Shown piece by piece: positions 1 through 17,233 of a DNA stretch of 64,000 nt. Within the stretch, counting starts at the first letter, position 1; the number at the start of each line of letters is the position of its first letter. The notes below the pieces were generated by a model. It had not been told where the DNA came from and searched no databases. It worked only from the letters and a program-made list of their open reading frames with translations. Both the position numbers and the translations under genes were made by a program. This DNA comes from Vicia villosa (Eukaryota; Streptophyta; Magnoliopsida; Fabales; Fabaceae): the NCBI RefSeq assembly GCF_029867415.1, contig NC_081183.1, forward strand, positions 145,944,798 through 146,008,797. The letters are read 5' to 3'.

Positions 1-3000
1 TAGGGTTTTGTATTTCTCAAAGTAAAATCAAGTTCTAAGACCTCAAATGGATTCCATGGCCTCTCATATGCTTCAAAAGGTCCTCATGCCAAGTTTCAAG
101 CTCTGATTCAAAAGATTGCTCACTCAATGGCCCAAACGACCAATAATCGACTGGTTGACCTAAAAGTCAAACTATGGTCAAGACACAGTCAAAGTTCCTG
201 ATTTTTTGTCAACATTCACATTTTTATGTTAGATTCGTCATTTGATCAGGGGTTGATCATGATTCATCAAGAAAAGCTCCAAAATCATCGAAAACCTAAG
301 TTTCTAAATTAGGATTTTTAAGGAGAAAGTCAACCCAACTTTGACCAGCCATAACTTTCACATGGAACATCCGAAATTTCCCATCCCAAAGCTTATTTTG
401 AAGGAAATTAAATTCTCTACAACTTTGTCTCTCACAAGCCAAGGCCAGAAATGCACCATTTGGGAGATAGGAGCCAAAATATTACAGGTCCTTCTAGAAG
501 ATCGCAAAAAAACAGTTCTTTTGTCAGGAACCATATCATCAAGATAAAATCCTCAAATGCAAAATATGTTCCAAAGTGGCTTGTAGAAGACATCTTGAGG
601 TTTCCAAAAAGGCCTATAACTCTTCCATACCTTAAAAATTAAGGGAGATATGCCTTGTCAAAGTTGGACAAATTTGAGTGAAAAATGTGAAGTAAACATG
701 GCCCAAAATGAGTTTTCTTGCAAATGGGCCCAAGTTTTTAAGATCCAATCTTGTTACTCAAGTTATCAAAAAGGTCCAAGTCCAATGCCACGAATTATTG
801 ATTAATATTTGTTTTTTATTGAATTTAATTCATTGAAAAGTAATATAAAATCAAATAATGTGGAAACTATTCAAAAGATTTGATTTGTTTTTGGTTCTAA
901 TCAATTTCAATCATCAAATTACTCCATAATTGATTCAAAATTCGTGTAAGGAAAGATTGGTACAAGATTTATACAAAAAGTCCAAAATTGGAAGGATATT
1001 CAATCAAGTTTCAATCAATCTTCAATATCATGATTCAAGGAGATTTTATGCAAATTGGCTGACCTAATTGACTCTACTATATAGCCATAACACGTCCAAG
1101 GCGTGAAAAAGGATTGGCAGCATCAAAAAAACCCTAGTCAAGAGCATAAAAAAACATGATGGAAGATGGAATTGCAGTCAGAGTTTTAGCAAATTCCGAG
1201 CCATTCTAAGCATCAGGAACGATTCATCATTGTCCTCTAAAGCTATTGAGATAATCACCATCGATTGAAGCACCCAAAATCGTAAGAACAAGGCTATAGT
1301 TTGCATCCCTTTTTGTAATTCGATTTCGTTAATTTATGCATCATGAATGCTTGTTAGTTGCATATTTGTGTTAACATTGATGTGTAGAAGCTTTCTGGAT
1401 TATTGGCTTTAAGTTTTGACGCAGGAATTGAAGTCTGCAATGGCTAGGGTTTTTGAGGTCGAATTTGGGAATTTCCTAATCAAGTGAAATTGGATCAAAT
1501 TAATGGTACAATTAGGATCAGGAGGTGATTTCGAGTTAAACCATGGCCTTAGATTGGATTTACTGTTGTTTTTTTTTTTGTAGTTTTGAAGTTTCAGGGT
1601 CTATGGCTACGCGCACCAAACCGTAGGTAAAGGTCTGCTTTTTCAAAAGAAGGCCAAGGTTGAAGACGATGGGGGTCAGGGCGCGCGTTTGTTCTTTTTA
1701 AAATTCTCAAATATCCTTTTTTTTAATATATTGTTTGCTGCTCATACTACTAACAGCGCGCACGCATTGGCATAGTGGGAGAAGGAAGAGTAGTACGTTT
1801 GAGATACGAAGGGTGGGTTCAATCCCCACTCCCATCATTTTATTTTTTCAGACTTTTTGCCTGCAGATACAGCGTACACAATATGAGGGATCCCCGTCAT
1901 GCATCTTCCAAAACCAAACCGTCGGATCAGGGTCCAGAACGATCAACGCGTGTAGAGATGCATGCACACCATGGGCGTTCCAGGACCTGGCCACACACAA
2001 TCAGAGCTAAGTCTCTCTTTCTTTAATTTTCTTTTAATATATAATTCTTTGTTTTTATTTGTTTTCTTTGCTTTTTTTATTAATTACTCTCTATTTCCTC
2101 TAGAAAAATTTTGTTTACTAAATAATAGTATTTTTGATAATTAATTATTATTTATTTTTTTTAATCGTAAACTCGATTTTTCCATAATTTTATCAATAAT
2201 TGTTTTTCAAACAATAAAAATTATTATTTTTGTATATACTTTTAATCAATTAATTAATTAGGATTAATCCAACAATTATTTAATTGATATATTTTAATCG
2301 AACTCCCGACTTTTCTTTAATCTTTGATATTATTTAAATTACTAATCTTTAAATTATTTAATCTTATGGTTTCCAACCCTGATTTGTCCCGGTAAATCAA
2401 GGTTGTCGATCTTTAATGCACTAACCGTTTCTCTTCTTTGTGCCTAATTTTCAGGGTTAATCAAAGATCCTTCAAGCCACGCGCCATACCCGAGCGAAAA
2501 GCTAAGTTTCTAAATCATTTTATTTTTATTTTTATTTTTCCTTTTGAATTAAAATAGGGTTTGCTTCAATCGCCAGTGAACTTGTAATGCACTCACCCTT
2601 ATTTATTTTCCTCTTAATTTTCATAGTCAATCGAGGGTTCGAGGAAGATCAAGGAATTCGAAGATGTTTATACTAATTATTGATCCCTCTTATTTTCTGC
2701 CTTTATTCCCCCTTCCCCGCAGGTATTTATTGTAATAGCGTAGGACTTTTAATTCCTGCCTTTAATTTTTGCTTATTTTAAAATGTGTGGTTAGTAATCT
2801 TAGGGAGTGCAAGCCTTGAACTGAATTAGCATCACTAATTATAAGATAAATATTCGAATTGAATCATATGATTGTGCCACACACACCTTTAGGGTAATTC
2901 CTCTTGTTGCCTTGTTGCCTTTGTTGCCTATTGCCTTATGATTCTGTTGCCTCTAATTATACTAAATAATAGTCAAGTCCCTCGATTCCGAGGATACCTA

Positions 3001-3662
3001 AAGCAAGGTTGCCTAAAGAGATTGAAAATCGTCTAGTCCCTTGAAGTCGCCTCGGTAAAAGATGATTGTCCCAATTGCTAAGGTATCCTCGCATGATGCC
3101 TAAAAAGATTAATGACTATTTTATCCTTCCCTTAGACTACCTGCCCTCTATATGGTATGGACAGTCTTATGGCGAACGATACTTTCCTCGATGACCCTTA
3201 ACATCCTATTGAAAGACTTCCTGCCCTCTCATGGTACGGATAGACCCTTTCGCCCGAAAAGCTAAAAGAACATTTTTTATAACTTAAGGGTAATTGCTCT
3301 TAAATGCTTGCTTAATTCAAATTCAAATTCAAAACTCTTTTCCATTCTTTTTCAAATCAAATTCAAAAAGACTACGCTTATTTACTAGCTAAAGTTCTTC
3401 TTCAAAGTTTTTACTATTCACACACGACACTTCAAACAATTTTGAAAACAAAAGTGAGCTAAGCAATTAAGAGCCCATGGAAAACCATGGATACAAAGGG
3501 TGCCTTATACCTTCCCTTTGTATAATTTACCCCCCGAACTCAAAATCTTTTTAAAAGGTCTTTTTCTGTTCTTTTAGCCTTTCTTTAAATTGGATAAAAT
3601 AAAAGTCGGTGGCGACTCTTGCTCACCGCAATATTTCTTTAAAGTCAGTTCACCGTATTACA
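1..3662 (+). mobile_element. Ogre-type Ty3/gypsy LTR, 3' part (5' end outside window)
   Basis: Long AT-rich non-coding sequence with the hallmarks of Fabeae Ogre LTRs: a GTCGGTGGCGACTCTTGCTC motif near 3605 and a terminal TTCACCGTATTACA ending in CA at 3662. The next bases do not form a primer-binding site, so this is a 3' LTR or a solo LTR, not a 5' LTR. At least 3.66 kb long, in the range of Ogre LTRs. The short open frames inside it (for example at 341-547 and 1735-2026) are chance. The family call rests on recalled motifs, not an alignment. Confidence 0.75.
1768..1829 (+). promoter_or_regulatory. tRNA-like pol III promoter motif inside the Ogre LTR
   Basis: An A-box-like TGGCATAGTGG (1768-1778) is followed about 37 bp later by a B-box-like GGTTCAATCC (1816-1825). 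The B box lies in a perfect T-arm hairpin: stem GTGGG/CCCAC with a 7-nt loop TTCAATC (1813-1829). A plausible but imperfect anticodon arm lies between. A complete tRNA acceptor stem is not visible, so this is not an intact tRNA gene; it could be a relic SINE head or an internal pol III promoter captured by the LTR. Confidence 0.5.
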
Positions 3663-4566
3663 GACGCCCCTTTACCACAATCTTCAATTACAAACAATAC
3701 ACGATTAAGACTCTCTTAATCAACAAATACTTGATCTTGTTTAAAAGTTTGATCAAGAACAATAGCTTGAATCACAAGAAACACACACTTAGACAAATGT
3801 ATCAATGATACCTAAGTGACACACATACATTCAATACGTAACAACTTATGAATGCATGACAGAACTTACAACTCAAAAACCAGTCCTACTCTTTTATCAA
3901 CATGATATTAGAGAGGCTCACAATTTGCATACAAACCCTAACCTATTCCCTTAAGCTCTACTCTTCACTTAGGTTTGTAGTCTTCTATTTAAAGCACACG
4001 TCCGAACTGGATTTGGGCTTTAAAACGCAATAAGGAGACTGTTAGAAATCTGCAACATCATCTCCATAAAAATAGGACTTCAATCATTAGTTTCCTAAAT
4101 ATTCTCCATATTTAGAAACCATGAAAATCTTCAAACCAGATAAAATATTTTATCCTCAAATTTAGCGCTAGGTTGTATTGCATAATATTCTCTAATTATT
4201 CTGCATATGTAACAACTTAAATAGTATCCAAAAGCCCAACATAACATCTAGTAACGATGTTGTATGATCATGCATAGGACATCTTGTCCAACATGTTACA
4301 CCAGATGCAGTTGATAGAACATCTTGTTCAACATAAAGTCCAGCATATACATTTTGCAATTTGAATATTCTACCTAACATGTTGCTGTCTAATTTGTTTT
4401 ACTAAAATTAATGCCAATTATACAATCTTAGAGAATTAACAACATGTCTATTGGAGATTTGTTGATTACTTTCAAGATTATTATCTTATTTAAATTGTTC
4501 TTGTGTTTAATGCTTTTGTCGATTATAGGCATATAAATTGATCTAAATGATCAAGGATTTCTAACA
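3663..4566 (-). mobile_element. Truncated Ty1/copia LTR
   Basis: Read on the minus strand it starts TGTTAGAAATCC at 4566, passes a TTTAAATA TATA-like box near 3990, and continues with transcript-like GT-rich sequence down to 3663, where the Ogre LTR cuts it off. Layout (U3, TATA, R) is that of a copia LTR; no pol is attached. The start TG is clear; the 3' end is missing. Confidence 0.55.
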
Positions 4567-5600
4567 GTTAGTCGAATTATCTAAACTAAACAATTTATTC
4601 AACTTTGTAATGAACTATGAATAAGAATTTATGAATTGTTGCTTAAGAATTAACGCACTGACAACACCTAATTTGTCTTTGAATTGTCTTACAAAATTAG
4701 GGGGTATTGTATATATTAGTGAGCTACACACCAAGGAATTGAGTGTAGTGATTATGTAAATTTGCAGTGAGATAATAATATGATTGACACTCAACAGATA
4801 CATAGTCCATCAACAGGTAAAAACAAAAGGATTTGATAAATAGTCCTAATCGCCTTTGCATTCTTGATTTTTATCTTTTTTAATTCTAATTTAGAACAAT
4901 TTTTTTTAACAAAAATCCCCCCTATTTAATTAATAAAATTCACAATTAATTTTCTTGTTAAAATCCAATCTCCATGAGACAAATCTTTTATTATTACTTC
5001 GACGTTATCGGTACACTTGTCGAGAGGTCATCAATAAGCATACATGTGTATATAATAATAATATATAAATATATATTATGCCTGTATAGGGTGGGGTTGG
5101 TACTAAGGTACCCGTATCTGCACTCATACCCGCTTATTTTAGTGGGTAATTACCGGTACTCGTACTAGTACCCATTTTACGCGTTTTTACCGTATTATTT
5201 TTGGATACTATTTGCGTGTATCCACTAGTACCCATCCCTATCCTCGATACACCTTGACACCAAGAATGTCTTCTTTCACATGGTAGGAATTTTTATGATT
5301 CAAATTCCAAGAATGTGGCAGACCTTTGAAGACATCTAAGAAGATTGTAAAATATTATAAACACCCTAGTTTATATGATACAAATATTTATAATTGGAGA
5401 GATAGAAAAATACTTGGGAGTAGAAGATAAAATAGATTCTCGGGAATTTGTGAGACTATTTTCTTGTAACTAATTTGTAATATATTGTAACAATTTTTAA
5501 AGTATAATAAATCAAATAGTTGATATCTTCTCTAGAATATACCGATTTGGTCGTGTAAATAAATTTCGTGTATACTCGTCTCTTATCTTATTCTTGTTCA
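4567..5600. other. AT-rich spacer with LTR-like remnant
   Basis: No gene seen. 5040-5240 holds low-complexity GGTAC/TACCC-rich sequence like the ends of diverged DNA transposons. 5380-5600 resembles the R-U5 part of a copia LTR (TTGTAACTAATTTGTAATATA-type polyadenylation region), and it is this sequence that the hAT element at 5601 entered. Confidence 0.35.
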
Positions 5601-6389
<789 letters not shown>

Positions 6390-6397
6390 CTTGTTCA

Positions 6398-9489
<3,092 letters not shown>

Positions 9490-11068
9490 CAAAACACGCA
9501 ATGAATTGAAATTTTTTCCCAAATTCAATCAGCCTAACCTCACTCCATCAAGAATCATGGCAGATAACCTCTTTTTGTGGAATTTTTTTGATGCGTCTAT
9601 CTAGTTTGCATACCGAGTGTCGTGGCGGGAAATTTTGAGATTAAGCTATTGATTAACTTAACTCGAATGAGCAAGAGTCGTCACCGAACTTTATCATTTC
9701 CAACAAAGGAAAAGGGAAAATATCGATAAAACCCTAATAATAGATCTAGGTACGGAAGTCGATTACGTAAGATAAATGTATTAGCACCTCTCACTTTTGT
9801 GGTACTCTACAGGATCCATTCTTGTTGTTCTAATCAATGAGTGTGTATATCTATAACTTACTTGCTAAAGGGGGATGCATTAATGATTTAATTAGGGGAA
9901 AAAGAAAAGATTTTTATTATTGAGCTCGCCTCAGTTGTGAAACTTTGTGTCTACGTATCCTTATGGTGCAATGAAGAAGTAAGAGCATCGTAGTTCGTAA
10001 AAAAAGCTTTTGTTTAATATTGGTGTTTTTTATGGATGATGTTAAGTTCGCATTCTAATAGTTAACGTTTACCGCTCGACCTCTGGAGACTTGCATGTTG
10101 TTGTATTATGTAGAATGAAATTAACATATTCCTTTGAAAAGATTTTAAAGAGAAGAGTCCAAGAGGGCAAAAATAATTTGGATTTGGTTTGTTTTTTTGT
10201 TAGGAGAACTATTTCAAGTGACTCCCTTAAACACACGATATCTGAACATTTTCTCCTTTAATTTTGAAAGTGTTTGAGATATGATTAAGTGTTTTGAGGT
10301 TTTGATTATGAAAATGTTTTAGTCTTATAAGAATTCAATGCAAAATAAGGAAAAAAAATCTAATTGGAGACTTGATCCTAATTGTTGTCATGTATGATGG
10401 ACTTAGAGTTGAGATTGAAGACGGAAGACTAACCTAATGTTGTCATGCATCAAGGGTCCTAAAATTTGGATTTAGGGGAATAACTATCATAATGTTGTCA
10501 TGCTTGGATTAAGAATCCTAAAGTCTATTTTAAATTCATCCTTATATAAAAGACTAAGTTTGAATGAGTACATAAGGGATCATGTGAATCAAGCAAGCAA
10601 TCAACAAGTGGATAAACAAAAGACAGAGTAAAATATGGATTATATAAATCTTGAGGACGAACATCGAAACCCTAAGTAAAAGGAATGACCATATAAACCT
10701 TAGTCATCTAATCATACCCAAGATGGACACTTAAACAAGTATTCCACAACATCAAGAACAATGATCAAGCAAAGACAAGTATACACAAGTAATCATGTCA
10801 TATACCCAAACAAGACAAAGCCAAGTCAAGACAAGAGGTGTAATAAGCAATCAAGTATTAACATGTTAAACCCAAAACAATACCAAGCATGTGTCAAAGA
10901 TCATGGATATGTGAACACATAGATGTGTATGAAGATGTGAACATCACAAACATGTGGATATGTATGTGAACATGGTGAGCAAATGTGAAGGGAACATGTG
11001 GACATGCATGTGTGAACATGGATATGTGTATAGACATTGTAAACATGGAGTAATCATGTGACCATAGA

Positions 11069-11094
11069 TGTGTGTGTGTGTGTGTGTGTGTGTG
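11069..11094. repeat. (TG)n microsatellite
   Basis: Thirteen TG dinucleotides inside the Ogre LTR, in an ACATGTG-rich context. Confidence 0.95.
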
Positions 11095-11299
11095 AACATG
11101 TCAAGTATGTGAGTAAACTATAAGTAATGATCAACACATCCATATAATGACAAGGAGACAAAATATGGATCATTTAAACATGGTGAGATCAAGATTAAAC
11201 CCTAATTAAGATCAACATGCATAGAAATGAGGATGGACAAGTATGTGGGCTTGTTTCACAAGTCAAAAACATGATTTTTAACGAAAATGCAAGACATGC

Positions 11300-11560
11300 A
11301 TCGATGCATGACTTTTATGCATCGACGCATACTAAACCAGAAAATGAAAAAAAACTTCTGCCTGCTGGAGGTCGACGCATAGCTACCTATGCATCGATGC
11401 ATACTAAACTAGAAAATGAAAAAAAATGCTTGTGCCTGTTGGAGGTTGACGCATGGCTCTTATGCATTGACATATACTGAACCAAAAAAATGAAAAATAA
11501 CGCTTCTGGAGGCTGGAGGTCCACGCATAGCTAGCTATGCATCGACACATACTTTGCATC
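11300..11560. repeat. ~73-bp tandem repeat within the Ogre LTR
   Basis: ATGCATCGACGCATACT-like blocks recur at about 11319, 11391, 11464 and 11539 (spacing 72-75 bp), separated by AAAATGAAAAAAAA and a CTGGAGG-containing segment. Imperfect copies. Confidence 0.75.
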
Positions 11561-14199
11561 TTCATGTTCTTCGTGAAACCAAGTTCAAGCATCCATGGCA
11601 AAAATCAAACTCTCTCATTTAAGCACCTAAAGTGACAAATAAATATACCATTTCCCTCAAAATTTCATGAGGATTATGAATATGCATTTAGCTTTTATTA
11701 ATTCTTACTCGAACATTCCATTTTTTTAGATTAAAGTAAGAACCCTAAAAATTCAAACACAAATTAAATAGCATTTCAGCACAATCAGAACTCGTGAGCA
11801 TAGGGCTTTCACTCCTTACATCAAATACTATATTTTTGATTCAAGAATCATTCAAAATAATGCACGTATAAAGTGAGTTAAAAGTGGCAAAAATGTACCT
11901 ATTGGAGCAAGATCCAATTCCTCTTTTTTGCACTTACAGCAGTGAAATGACGATTCCTCTAGCTTTCTTGCATTCCCATGAACACATAGGTATGCTTAGA
12001 ATGCTTTGATATGCCTTGAAACTCCTTGACCAAGTTAACTTGCAAGTGGAAAATGTTGGAGTTGGGTGATGGTGTTTGAGTAATTACAGCTGCAAACTAA
12101 TGCTTATAGTAAGTTAATGATGATATATGGATGGTGTTTGAATGAAAATTTCAACAAAAACCTTGAAAGAGAAGCAAGTTTTGAAGAAATGATTTTTTTG
12201 GTGCTTTAATGAAGTTTTGAGTGAGAATGTTGATAAATTCTGGTGTAGTGAGGTCTTGAGCTTGGCTCTCTATTTATAGAGGTCCTTGAGAGGATTTTTG
12301 ATTAGATGAAATGAGTTTGATCAATGTTTGATTGAGTTTCAAGTTTGAAGTTTCATGAATGACATGGTTTCAAGGCATAATTTCAAGCTTTTTAGGGTGG
12401 TCGAGGAGATTAGGGGCAATGGAAAAGTGTGACCAGGAGCAAGAATGGAGTGTGATTAGATGCTAATCTCATTTAAAAAGTCAACTTGTGATTAAAGTTA
12501 ACTTTTGCAAAAATGTGAATGGAGCTTAATGAAGAAATGCTTCATAAATGGCATGAAACTTGGACAATGCTCAAAGCTCTTGTGTAATGCACCAAAGGTT
12601 TTTGTAAAGCATGCTTCTTGCTGAGATTTAGAAGCAACCTAGGCCTGTAATCAAAGCTATTGAGGTATGACATAGGTTTGGACATGGTTTGTGACATGAA
12701 CTTGAACCAAAAATCAAGCTCTGGCATGCCAACTTCCTCTCTACGAAACTCCCAACTCAAGTAAGATAAATGCATGCTCTTGAATTCTTTGAAAAAAAGA
12801 CATCATTTCTACAACTTTCATGTTAATCACTTTCATTGAATCATCTTGGATCATGATAAAAACTTACCATCAAAAATCAATATTCTAACAGAAAAACACT
12901 TAGAAAAAGTTATGGGTATTTTACAATTTCCACCCCTATGAAACCTCAACTTTAGCACTTCACATCTTCAAATTTCCATGAGCTTTTTGATTCAATCTTT
13001 CCATAATAATAAAGTATGTAATGTCATCTTTAAGTATATCTCTTAGGCATGAAAAATGGTGGCTTGAATTGATCACAAATTAACTATAAAGTTATGCACT
13101 TGGTAAGGTCAAAACACTTAGAAAAATTTCTAAGTGTTGAGATTTTTCAACAAATTGAAATACCAACTTTGGTAATCAATTTAAACACCTTTAAGGATCC
13201 TTTTGACTTCAAAACTTTTCACCACATTAAAATATGCCACAAAACCTTTTCAAAGAGCCTTTGTTTGCAAATATAGAATACTTGAGGAGAAAGTTATATA
13301 TAACCTTGAGAAGTTGGCTAGACGAACATGAGTTTTTGGTACTTAGAAAAATTCCAAAACTCTTATTTTGATCTTTTGCTTGATTTTCTTGATTAGGATT
13401 GCTCAAATGCACACCTTGGCCATATTTTCATGATTCTTGACTTGAGAAGTCTATGGTTGACAAAAAATCTCAAAAGTCAAACTTTGATTTTGAGCAGTTG
13501 ACTTTGTATCAAATGAATCAAGTGATTTTTAACCAATGTTCATGATTGTGAGGTTATTGACCTAATGGATAGATGCAGATTATTGTGAAGCATAAGTTAA
13601 TTATAATTGAAATCAATAGGGCAAATTTTGAGGTGCAACACCGAGCATGTGATCACTTTATTGCTTCTTATTTAAGATCTCTCATACATCCCACGTGATT
13701 GCTACACACTAGATCGAAATTCTTTGTAACACGTATACCTCATACTACCATATGTATAGTAGTTTATATAATATATTCAAATTTTAATGAAATGCATTTA
13801 TTTATTCTTATAATTTTTTTGATTATTTTTAAAAGCAAATTTGTTTTTAAAAAAAATATACATGCTCTTTATTAATCAATTATTATTATTATTTATTTGA
13901 TTAAACTATTATAAATAAATAAAATAATTATAGAATTTAATTAAAATATATTATACACGGTTAATTAATCATGATCATCAATTTTTTATAAATGTTTTAT
14001 TTTTTAATATAAAATTAGATTTTTATAAAACTTTTTACATAAAAATTAAATTCATAAGTATATCTCTTGAATAAAAAAAGGCGTGGACGACCCTAATTGG
14101 TTACAGAATAACCAACAACAAATGTGAGCCATTGGATAACTCATCGTAAAACCTGGAAACTAAACTATAAAAACCTTGCACTCTACAACTAGTACTCTT

Positions 14200-14331
<132 letters not shown>

Positions 14332-14415
14332 CAGTTTTTGTAAAGAGCAGTATAACCATATAGTTCAAAAACCAAATTTCCAAAATTTATTGAAAAAAAC
14401 CATAAATATATCATG

Positions 14416-15504
14416 GTACCTTCCTTAAATCAGGAGTAGTTCAATCCTCTTGCACTTCCACGCGATTTTCACTATAACCAAATTTGATTATAAATGCTTA
14501 GGCACACAAGCAAAGAGACTTCTAATGCTCAAGCACACAAGCAAGAGACTTCCAATGCTCAAACCCTTAAGTAAGAGACTTCTAATGCTCAAGCACACAG
14601 GCAAAAGACTTTCAAATGCTCAAGCATACAAGAAAGAGACTTCTTACAATCTAACTATTAAAATATGAGATTGTCTGAGAGTTACACATGATATACAATC
14701 AAAGGTGTAAACAAGATACAATACAAAAGACTTTTGAGACTTAATGATTTCTATGAATGTACAAGTTTTAAGAAATTCTAAGTTGAACTTGTACTTTTTA
14801 TTTGACAGAGTAAAAAATCTTGTTTGTCAATAATTCATTGTCTCTTTTCTTCAAGTCTCCAGTTCCTTAAATAGAGAAACATAAAAGAGACGTTGGAGAA
14901 TAATTCTTGCACACGTGAGCCTCTGAAAAGCTTTCATCATTTATGTTGAAATGTTTATTCAAATGGTTAATGCCTGACAAAAACACTTTTGAAAATCATT
15001 AGCTTCAAAAGGAATTATCCATTCATCCATGCTATCTTTGATCTTGAATCTTCACATGATCAGAAGAAGACAATTTATCCTTAAAGTCTAATAGTGACTT
15101 ATCAGAGTTTCTTAATCCTATCGCTCTGATTGAATTGTGAGTCTGAGTTTTTAGAGTATAGATCTTCAAAGTTTAACTTTCTCCAGAGTCTAATCTTCAC
15201 TACTTGACCTCTTTAGATTCCGAGTCTTCAGAGTCTAAATCTCCAGAGGTTGACTTTCTTTAGACTATGTTCTTCAGAAGTTGACCTCTTTAGAGAATGA
15301 TTTTTAGGTTCCGATCCTTCAGATTCTGGTTTGTTAAACTTCTCTTTACTGTTCAATCTTGGTGTTAGAACTTAATTTGTAACATAAGTTTTTAGTGTAT
15401 GATCATGCACACTTGAATATAAGTTAGTATACCCAATTGTTCTTTAAATACTTTATTATCATCAAAACCTTAGAGATATGGTACAAATTAATATTATTCC
15501 AACA
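14416..15504 (-). mobile_element. Truncated copia LTR
   Basis: On the minus strand it begins TGTTGGAATAATATTAATTTG at 15504, followed by GTTTTGATGATAATAAAG as in SIRE-like LTRs. It contains runs of 15-bp-spaced TCAGAGT/TCTGAAG motifs, a TATTTAAGG box near 14870 and repeated TGCTTGAGCATTAGAAGTCT segments (14510-14640). The 3' end and TSD are not recognisable, so it is broken at about 14416. Confidence 0.6.
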
Positions 15505-16311
15505 GAAACAATCCATGGACCATATGAACGCCATAATCGATTAAACTAATCAACTATTTACCTCTAATAGTCGATTGTTCAAGCCAAAAATATATGGTTT
15601 TGATATTTAGCCGTAATCAATCATTAAAAGACTGCCCCAAACGATTTTAGACTCAACCAAGAGAAAATAATTGATTAGGTTTGTAGGAATAATAAATTAT
15701 TTAGCCTTTTCAAAGGTTTATAATATGTGTGTAATTTTCCATAGTATTTCCAGAAATACCATTGTGTCTTTACAAGACACTGATCACTCAAACAGACATG
15801 ACCAGACAAACTTTTGCACTTCCTTTCTTTCATAACACTAAAGCTTTAAGTCCTGACATAATTATCTTTGAGTTTAGCATAACACCAAGACCTGAGTCGT
15901 CTTAATGAGGATTACAATATCTTTATGTTGATTACCATCATCGGGGAATTGAGAAGATAAACCATCGATAAACCTTGAAACAAAAGTTTTCATAGAATGT
16001 CGTTTGATGACAATGTTGACTTTGAAAGAGATGAATTAATGATCTAAAGCATTTTTAAAGGATAAATTTATTCAACAAAATACCTTTTATACAACATCTT
16101 GAGCATTTTCAGTCACTTGAGCTATCTTCAACAGACAAGGGCTTCACGGGATATCGTTTGATATCAAGTGTTATCATCATTAAAACCAAATAACTAATTA
16201 GTTGATTCCAACTTTGCTATAAACAAACTTCACAATATTGGATCACTTTGACAATACAAGCGATCGCATAAAACTATAATGCTTTTTTTAAAGAATACTA
16301 CTGAAAAATCG
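15505..16311. other. Spacer between the two promoter copies, no gene seen
   Basis: AT-rich sequence with diffuse TTTGATATC/GATATCGTTTGA repeats (15990-16170). It may be transposon-derived, but no ends, TSD or conserved domain are visible. Confidence 0.4.
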
Positions 16312-16716
16312 AACATGCACAATTTTATGTTAATATCCGCTCAATCAAAAATCGTGGTAGATAACCTGTTTTTAAAGAAGTCTCGTGAATCGTCTATTTC
16401 GCCCTTCTGACATAACTATAATGCAACACACTAAATCGAAATTGTTTATAACACGTGGGCCTTGAACTACCATATTTGTGACAATCTAAATATAAATATT
16501 CAAATTTTAATGAAATGCATTTATTTTTTCTTATAAACCTTTTAACTATTTTAAAAGCAAAGTTATTTAAAAAAAATATATAAAGCATTGAGAGGAGCAC
16601 ACTCTCCGGACTCAAGTGTTTCACCGCTAGATCTCACACACGCACACCTAATAGTTAGTTGATTAAAGTAATATACAAAATTATTTAATAAAATACTTCA
16701 CTCATCATATAAAATT

Positions 16717-16764
<48 letters not shown>

Positions 16765-17233
16765 TAAAATATTATATACAATTAATTAATCATAATCATT
16801 ATATTTTTATAAATATTTTATTTTATTTAATTAGACATAAAATTAGATTTTGATACTCAACTTTTCACCCTAACGTACATAAAAATTAAATTCATTTTTG
16901 ACTTTTGACAGGAAATAAAAATTAAATTCATAAATATATCTCTTTCTTGAAAAAAGAAAGGCGTGGACGGTCCCGATTGGCTACAACACAACCAACAGCA
17001 AACGTGAGCCATTGGATAACGCATCCTAAAACCTGGAAACTAAACTATTAAAACCCCAAAATTTACAACTAGTACTCTTTATAGAGAGAAACAAAGAGTT
17101 TTCTCAAAGAGCCAAGATCGAGAGTTCAAAAACCAAATTCCCGAAATTTAGAAAAAAAAACCAAAAATTGATTATCGTTAGAGGTGGATCGGAGGCCCAG
17201 GCAGTCGGAGGAAGGCGGATCTGTTGAGTTACC
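16312..17233 (+). promoter_or_regulatory. Promoter and 5' UTR of the 17234 gene (inner duplicate)
   Basis: Immediately upstream of the start codon. A TATTAAAA box (17046-17053) replaces the canonical TATAAAAA of the outer copy. The predicted transcript start lies about 30 bp downstream, in CAACTAGTACTCTTTATAGA. The 5' UTR holds GAGAGAAAC. A (TA)n run at 16722-16760 is absent from the outer copy. The start context TTACCATGG is a good plant Kozak match. Confidence 0.6.

Larger units (their letters stand above)
9618..13640 (-). mobile_element. Ogre-type solo LTR (4.0 kb) with CCGAG target duplication
   Basis: On the minus strand it starts TGTTGCACCTCAAAATTTGC at 13640 (the recalled Ogre LTR start) and ends CGCCACGACA at 9618. 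Exact 5-bp duplications CCGAG flank it (9613-9617 and 13641-13645). GTCGGTGGCGACTC-like sequence (here GTTCGGTGACGACTCTTGCT) lies near its 3' end. Length 4023 bp, no internal coding domain. Short frames within it (11217-11480, 12542-12775, 13094-13276) are chance. Confidence 0.93.

Noticed and set aside
1760..1836. Intact tRNA gene in the Ogre LTR
   Set aside because: T arm and box motifs are present but no complementary acceptor stem or convincing D arm was found.
4040..4566. Apparent 527-bp solo LTR or TIR element (TGTTAGAAATC...GATTTCTAACA)
   Set aside because: The 12-bp inverted match is real, but flanks GAGAC and GTTAG do not match, and minus-strand LTR sequence continues past 4040 through a TATA box to 3663. 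The left motif is therefore internal.
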